Assembly (NCBI GenBank): GCA_949130495.1 | Contig: OX422216.1 | Span: forward strand, 100,013,967-100,077,966 | DNA: 64,000 nt | Origin: Sambucus nigra | Lineage: Eukaryota > Streptophyta > Magnoliopsida > Dipsacales > Adoxaceae | Direction of reading: 5' to 3' | Shown here: one piece after another, positions 60,198 to 64,000 of the stretch | Numbering within the stretch: position 1 is the first letter of the stretch | Layout of the letters: each line of letters starts with the position of its first letter | Translations under genes and position numbers: made by a program | Notes under the pieces: generated by a model | The model's input: the letters and a program-made list of their open reading frames with translations, nothing else | What the model was told of the DNA's origin: nothing | The model's database searches: none

Positions 60198-61368
60198 ATG
60201 CCTAGTTATCGCTACTGGTTATATGAAACCTAAAATCCCCAAAATCGAATTTCTTCAACTTCCCTCAACATCAACAACTAATAATTCCACCAGTTCATTC
60301 CTACACAACTACTAACTAATAAATTCATCTCAAATCATATTTAAATACAAGATTAAGGGTTTAAACACCAAAAATCACCAAAACCCATAAATGGTTTAAA
60401 TCTAAAAAACATAACTATATATAGAAATTACCCACACTAAATCATATATTTGCAAGTAAGAAACTTGCCTCAAGTTTGTAGTCTCAGATTCTCTTCCCGA
60501 ATCAACGATTCCAAGCTCCAAATCTCCAATTTTCTCTTTTCTCCCATTTTCTCACAAGCTCTCTCTCTCTTCTCTTTAGCTCTCTCTAAGTCTAAAACAT
60601 AAAAGTGAGAAATAAAAGGTCTTGGAAGACTTAAACATGAACTTAACATTTGTTTCATCTTTAATTGTTAACATACCATTAAAATGACTTGTAACTACAC
60701 AATTAAGTCATAACCTGTCAAAAGTGTCCGAAATCCAAAAATACAATATGGATATTTATTTTGACTATCTCAACCATTTTAGGACTAACCGTACCCTCTA
60801 AATTGGCATTCGGAATATCGAACAACATTTCGTGTTCCAACATCATATTAAATTATTAATAATGATCCAATTGGGATGTAAGTCATAACCGTCGTTTAAA
60901 GCACCACGACGCAATAAAACACAATATAATGCTATTTACATTCACACAACAGTAAATATGCAAAACTTGGTAAATATTATCTCTGAAATCACTTAAAAAT
61001 AATATTTACTTCAACATTCTTTATTTTATAGAATTTACACACCAGGCAATTTAATATAAAATAATCAATCAAAAGTAAGGGGTATTACAGTGTGTTTTTT
61101 TTTGGGAAAAATTATGTATATATATCAACAAAAGGGACTACAACAAGTGCACAACAAAAAGGGAGACAATCCTTAAGAACATCCTATGGGGCATACCCCA
61201 AAGGGATAAAAGACAAAAGAAAGGGAAACACACCCAAAAACCCCCAGAACCCAAAACCTAATCGAGCATACTATCAGGGATTCCCCAGTTCATGCATACC
61301 TTCCAGTTTTCGAATCTTCGTCTTCCTTTCTCCCATGTTATGGCCCTTTCTATGATCATAACCTCAGT

Positions 61369-62406
61369 TTATTTGACAATGGCTTCATTGTTCCTACTCA
61401 CTTTCTTGAAGAGTCTGGCATTTCTTTCCATCCACAGGCAGTAAATGGTAGTAGAAAATGAGATGTTCCTAATACGGTTAAAGAGGCTAGGGCCACTGTA
61501 ATTTGAGATGGAAAGAATCATCTCACTGTCCCAATCCATAGCATCCCTATACTCCTGATTTTTGAATCTAACCTCCTTCCACACCTCCTTGGCAATATGA
61601 CACTCATTGAAGACATGGCCAATGGACTCAACCCCATTTAAACAGCAACAACACATGTTATCCTCATAAATGCCCCAACTAAAGAGCTTATCCTTGGTGT
61701 GAATCACATCTCTACAAATCATCCATAAAATAAAGGCACATTTGGGAATATTAGTCTTGTTCCACACGATCTTATGCCAGCTCACATGGGGATGACTAGA
61801 AATAATCTTATCATAGGCCAAGTCGATAGAGAATCCATGAAGGTTGGGGGTCCAGACCACCTCATCATCCGTATCTTGCCTAATCTGGTGCAGATCTGCA
61901 ATCCTGATATCCAGAAGTTCCCAAGTAACTGCATCAAGCCATCTCCACCTATTATCCACAATGTGATCAGCCACCAGGGCCTTGTGATTGCTAGTTTCAT
62001 CGTAGATAACCCTATCACCAAAAAGAGGTTGCAACAGACCCAAGGGATGCCAATTGTCATACCATAAGAAAGTGTCATCCCTATTCCCAATGTTCCAATT
62101 GATGAGCGGTCTGATCAAATATCTTAGTTTCATCATCTTCATCCAACTTGAAGTCGAATCGCTTGCAATAGGGACAACCCATATACTTCTTTTCTTCAAC
62201 TTGTACACATTACACCATTTAACCCAGAGGCAGTATTTCTTACTACTGAGATTCCATAACATCTTCAAAGTTGGCGCAACATTCCATTTTTTGCAGTCCT
62301 TAATTCCGAAACCCCCTTCTTTATAGCTGTAACAAAGGTCCTTCCATGCAACCTTAGCACCCGAGTGATTAAGATCAGACCCCGTCCAAAGAAAGTCCCT
62401 CATCAA
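61369..62406 (-). pseudogene. LINE ORF2 C-terminal part (zf-RVT, no RNase H)
   Basis: The 345-residue open stretch covers the thumb/connection and zf-RVT regions. It begins MMRDFLWTGSDLNHSGAKVAW, a typical post-RT motif, has a Trp-rich centre, then KCAFILWMICRD and a CCCCLNGVESIGHVFNEC zinc-binding segment. It ends SFSTTIYCLWMERNARLF. It stops without an RNase H domain, shortly before the 3' UTR. The preceding reverse transcriptase is in other frames. Confidence 0.85.
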
Positions 62407-62409
62407 CTA

Positions 62410-63386
62410 CTCGATTCTTTTGATAACCCCCTTGGGAAATATGAAAAGACTAGACCAGTAAACTTGGATCCCAAATAGAATAGAATTAATGAGCTATAGT
62501 CTGCCTGCGTAACTAAGAAACTTATTGGTCCAACACTTAATCCTTCCAGTAATCTTGTCAATCAGTCTACAACAATCCTCACTCTTGAGCCTGGAGGTAA
62601 TGAGGGGAACATTCAGGTACAAAAAGGGAGGGTAGCTATGAGTGAATCTAAGAATATCCTTTATCTACATGACTCTCTCCTCATCGATACCCGAAATGTA
62701 GAAACTACCATTGCACAGGTTGTGCCTAAGTCCAACAATGCTGCAGAATCATCCAAAGCCTTCTTCACAATAGTACAGGAGGGGATATCCCCCCCTCAAA
62801 ATAATCATATCATCCGTAAAAAATAGGTGGTTAAGCCCCACCTCCTTGCATCTTGGGTGATAAGTAACTTGGGATTGGAGCAGGCCTTATCCAAGATGCA
62901 AGAGAAGGTTTCCATAACAAGTAGGAAAAGATAGGGTGAAAGGGGGTCTCCCTGTCTCAATCCTTTCTTTCCCTCAAAGAACCCATAAAGGTGCCCATTC
63001 AGGCTGATAGAGAACCTAGTATGAGTGATGCATTCTCTAATCCATCCAATAAAAACAGCGGGGAAGCCAAGATGAATAAGTAAAGTGAAAAGAAAATCCC
63101 AACTCACAGTGTCGTAAGTCTTCATCAAATCAATCTTCATATTAAACCTAGGCGGGTAGAGATCTATATGGTAATTCCTTATAACCTCCTGAAGAAGTAA
63201 GATATTATCCGAAATTGACTTCCCTTCAACAAACGCAGCCTGATACGGATTGATAATGTGCGGGAGAACTGACTTCATCCTGATTGCAAGGATCTTCAAA
63301 ATGTATTTATAGATAGTGTTACAACAAGATATGGGTCTAAAATCATGCATACCACTGGTGGTAGTAACCTTGTGGATGAGGGCCAA
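62410..63386 (-). pseudogene. LINE ORF2 reverse transcriptase
   Basis: The piece 62805-63386 (193 residues) contains DFRPISCCNTIYKYI, AAFVEGKSISDNILL, the palm motif KIDLMKTYD and GLRQGDPLSPYLF. The catalytic motif appears as FTDDMI near 62806-62825, the usual Ala being Thr, next to a frame break. From 62410 to 62800 the thumb is present in broken frames. It is not functional. Confidence 0.85.
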
Positions 63387-64000
63387 GGCAGTACAATTCT
63401 ATTGTCTGAACAAATAGCTGCACCTGAAGAAGAACTTGATAGCTTTAATCACGTCATTCCCAACCACCTCCTAATTCTTTTTGAAAAAGAATGCATTAAA
63501 TCCATCAGGGCCTGGGGCTTTTTCGGACCCAATAGAGAACATGGCCTTCTTAATCTCCACATCCTCAATGTGGGTGCACAGCATAGCAACATCAGCATTA
63601 CTGATTCTTTTGCAGACATTCTCAATAAGAATAGAACTCGGGTTCTCACAAAAACTGCTGCTACCAATAAGATTGCTAAAAAACCCAACAACAGTGTTGG
63701 CCACATTCTGAGTACCCTCAACGCGTAATCCATTCTCATCCTCAATTCCTCCTAGCAGAGGCCTGGTTAGCCTTCTTATGAAAGAAAGAATTATTCCCGT
63801 CACCCAACTGTAGCCACTTCACGCTGGACCTTTGTTTGAAAAATGATTCTTCGGCGTTTCTGAGCTCCAGCTACTTAGACAATCCATCCCTTTCTTCGTC
63901 TTGAATACTAAAATTCCCCCATCCCTGTCTAATCTTTTTTTAACGTCATCCAACAGCACCTTGGGTTAATCTTCAGTCTTCTCATCTTCTTACTTAGTGT
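63387..64000 (-). pseudogene. LINE ORF2 region between endonuclease and reverse transcriptase
   Basis: The open piece 63471-63803 encodes the segment before the polymerase: a GLRVEGTQNVANTVVGFF helix followed by AMFSIGSEKAPGPDGFNAFFF. The latter is the conserved N-terminal reverse transcriptase motif (compare NGSSVAGMDGFSGIFF in the intact LINE). From 63804 to the window end the coding similarity continues in broken frames. Confidence 0.8.

Larger units (their letters stand above)
55778..60468 (-). other. Predicted LTR-internal intron, D (GC-AG, split by G)
   Basis: The donor is GAG|GCAAGTT near 60463-60471 and the acceptor TTGTGCTCAG|GTGGTCCGCCGCA near 55778. Subtracting G and its target copy leaves about 1650 bp, like the other LTRs. 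Confidence 0.48.
55280..61089 (-). repeat. Solo LTR D with perfect 5-bp target duplication (split by G)
   Basis: The LTR runs TGTGACACCC...GGGGTATTACA, flanked by GTGTG at 55275-55279 and 61090-61094. No internal region is present, so it is a solo LTR. Without the nested LTR G (56278-59314) and its target copy it is about 2.77 kb. Confidence 0.88.
61095..64000 (-). mobile_element. Decayed LINE, RNase-H-less family (runs off window)
   Basis: A minus-strand L1-type LINE with its poly-A (T-run about 61095-61104) beside solo LTR D. The 3' UTR contains GGGGCATACCCC. ORF2 is broken into several pieces, and endonuclease and ORF1 lie beyond the window. The family is the same as at 1-561, 687-882 and 47655-47767. 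Confidence 0.88.

Overview
This window looks like transposon-packed nuclear DNA of a flowering plant, most likely a eudicot. The evidence is layered plant-type LTR retrotransposons with initiator-Met tRNA primer sites, L1-type LINEs with a plant DUF4283/zinc-knuckle ORF1, fragments of the plastid gene ycf2, and AT-rich spacers. I recognise no host cellular gene, RNA gene, CRISPR array or prokaryotic operon. The species cannot be named from the sequence alone. The density of nested elements suggests heterochromatin, for example pericentromeric DNA; that is inference.

Layout. 1-1.75 kb: a decayed Ty1/copia gag split by 3' ends of an RNase-H-less LINE. 2.97-11.5 kb: an old minus-strand LINE cut by an intact plus-strand LINE (5127-10865) that has a 13-bp target duplication, a 443-aa ORF1 and a 1371-aa ORF2 with endonuclease, reverse transcriptase and RNase H. 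11.5-13.5 kb: a 5'-truncated Ty3/gypsy element with a nearly intact DD35E integrase. 13.6-21.6 kb: decayed Ogre/Tat-like repeat DNA, two opposed plastid ycf2 pieces and a diverged tandem duplication.

21.6-48.0 kb is one large nest. Ty3/gypsy chromovirus A (21601-47974, minus) contains a related complete chromovirus B (24924-35188, minus) and a Ty1/copia element (about 35.35-41.2 kb, plus). The copia lost its 3' half, apparently together with part of A's integrase. A LINE stub lies in A's right LTR. 48.0-52.1 kb holds a microsatellite, a primer-binding site and a noncoding LARD-like stretch. 52.1-61.1 kb is a stack of LTRs from the same broad family: F, E inserted at F's cut edge, and solo LTR D (perfect 5-bp target duplication) carrying solo LTR G in the opposite orientation. 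61.1-64 kb is a decayed minus-strand LINE that runs off the window.

The most interesting signal is in the chromovirus LTRs (A, B, D, E, F, G; eight copies). Every copy has an AG|GYAAGT-type 5' splice-site match (one decayed) about 620-775 bp into the LTR. Every copy complete at its 3' part has a matching 3' splice-site-like sequence before a conserved exon-like block. Together these define an apparent LTR-internal intron of about 1.65-1.8 kb, mostly of GC-AG type. Inside it, usually about 430-490 nt after the donor, each family carries a different cluster of CpG-containing palindromes (GATCGATC, GAATCGATTC or GTCGCTCGA types). These clusters change size even between the two LTRs of a single element. 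I know of no description of this combination. Transcript data and a comparison across the genome would decide it.
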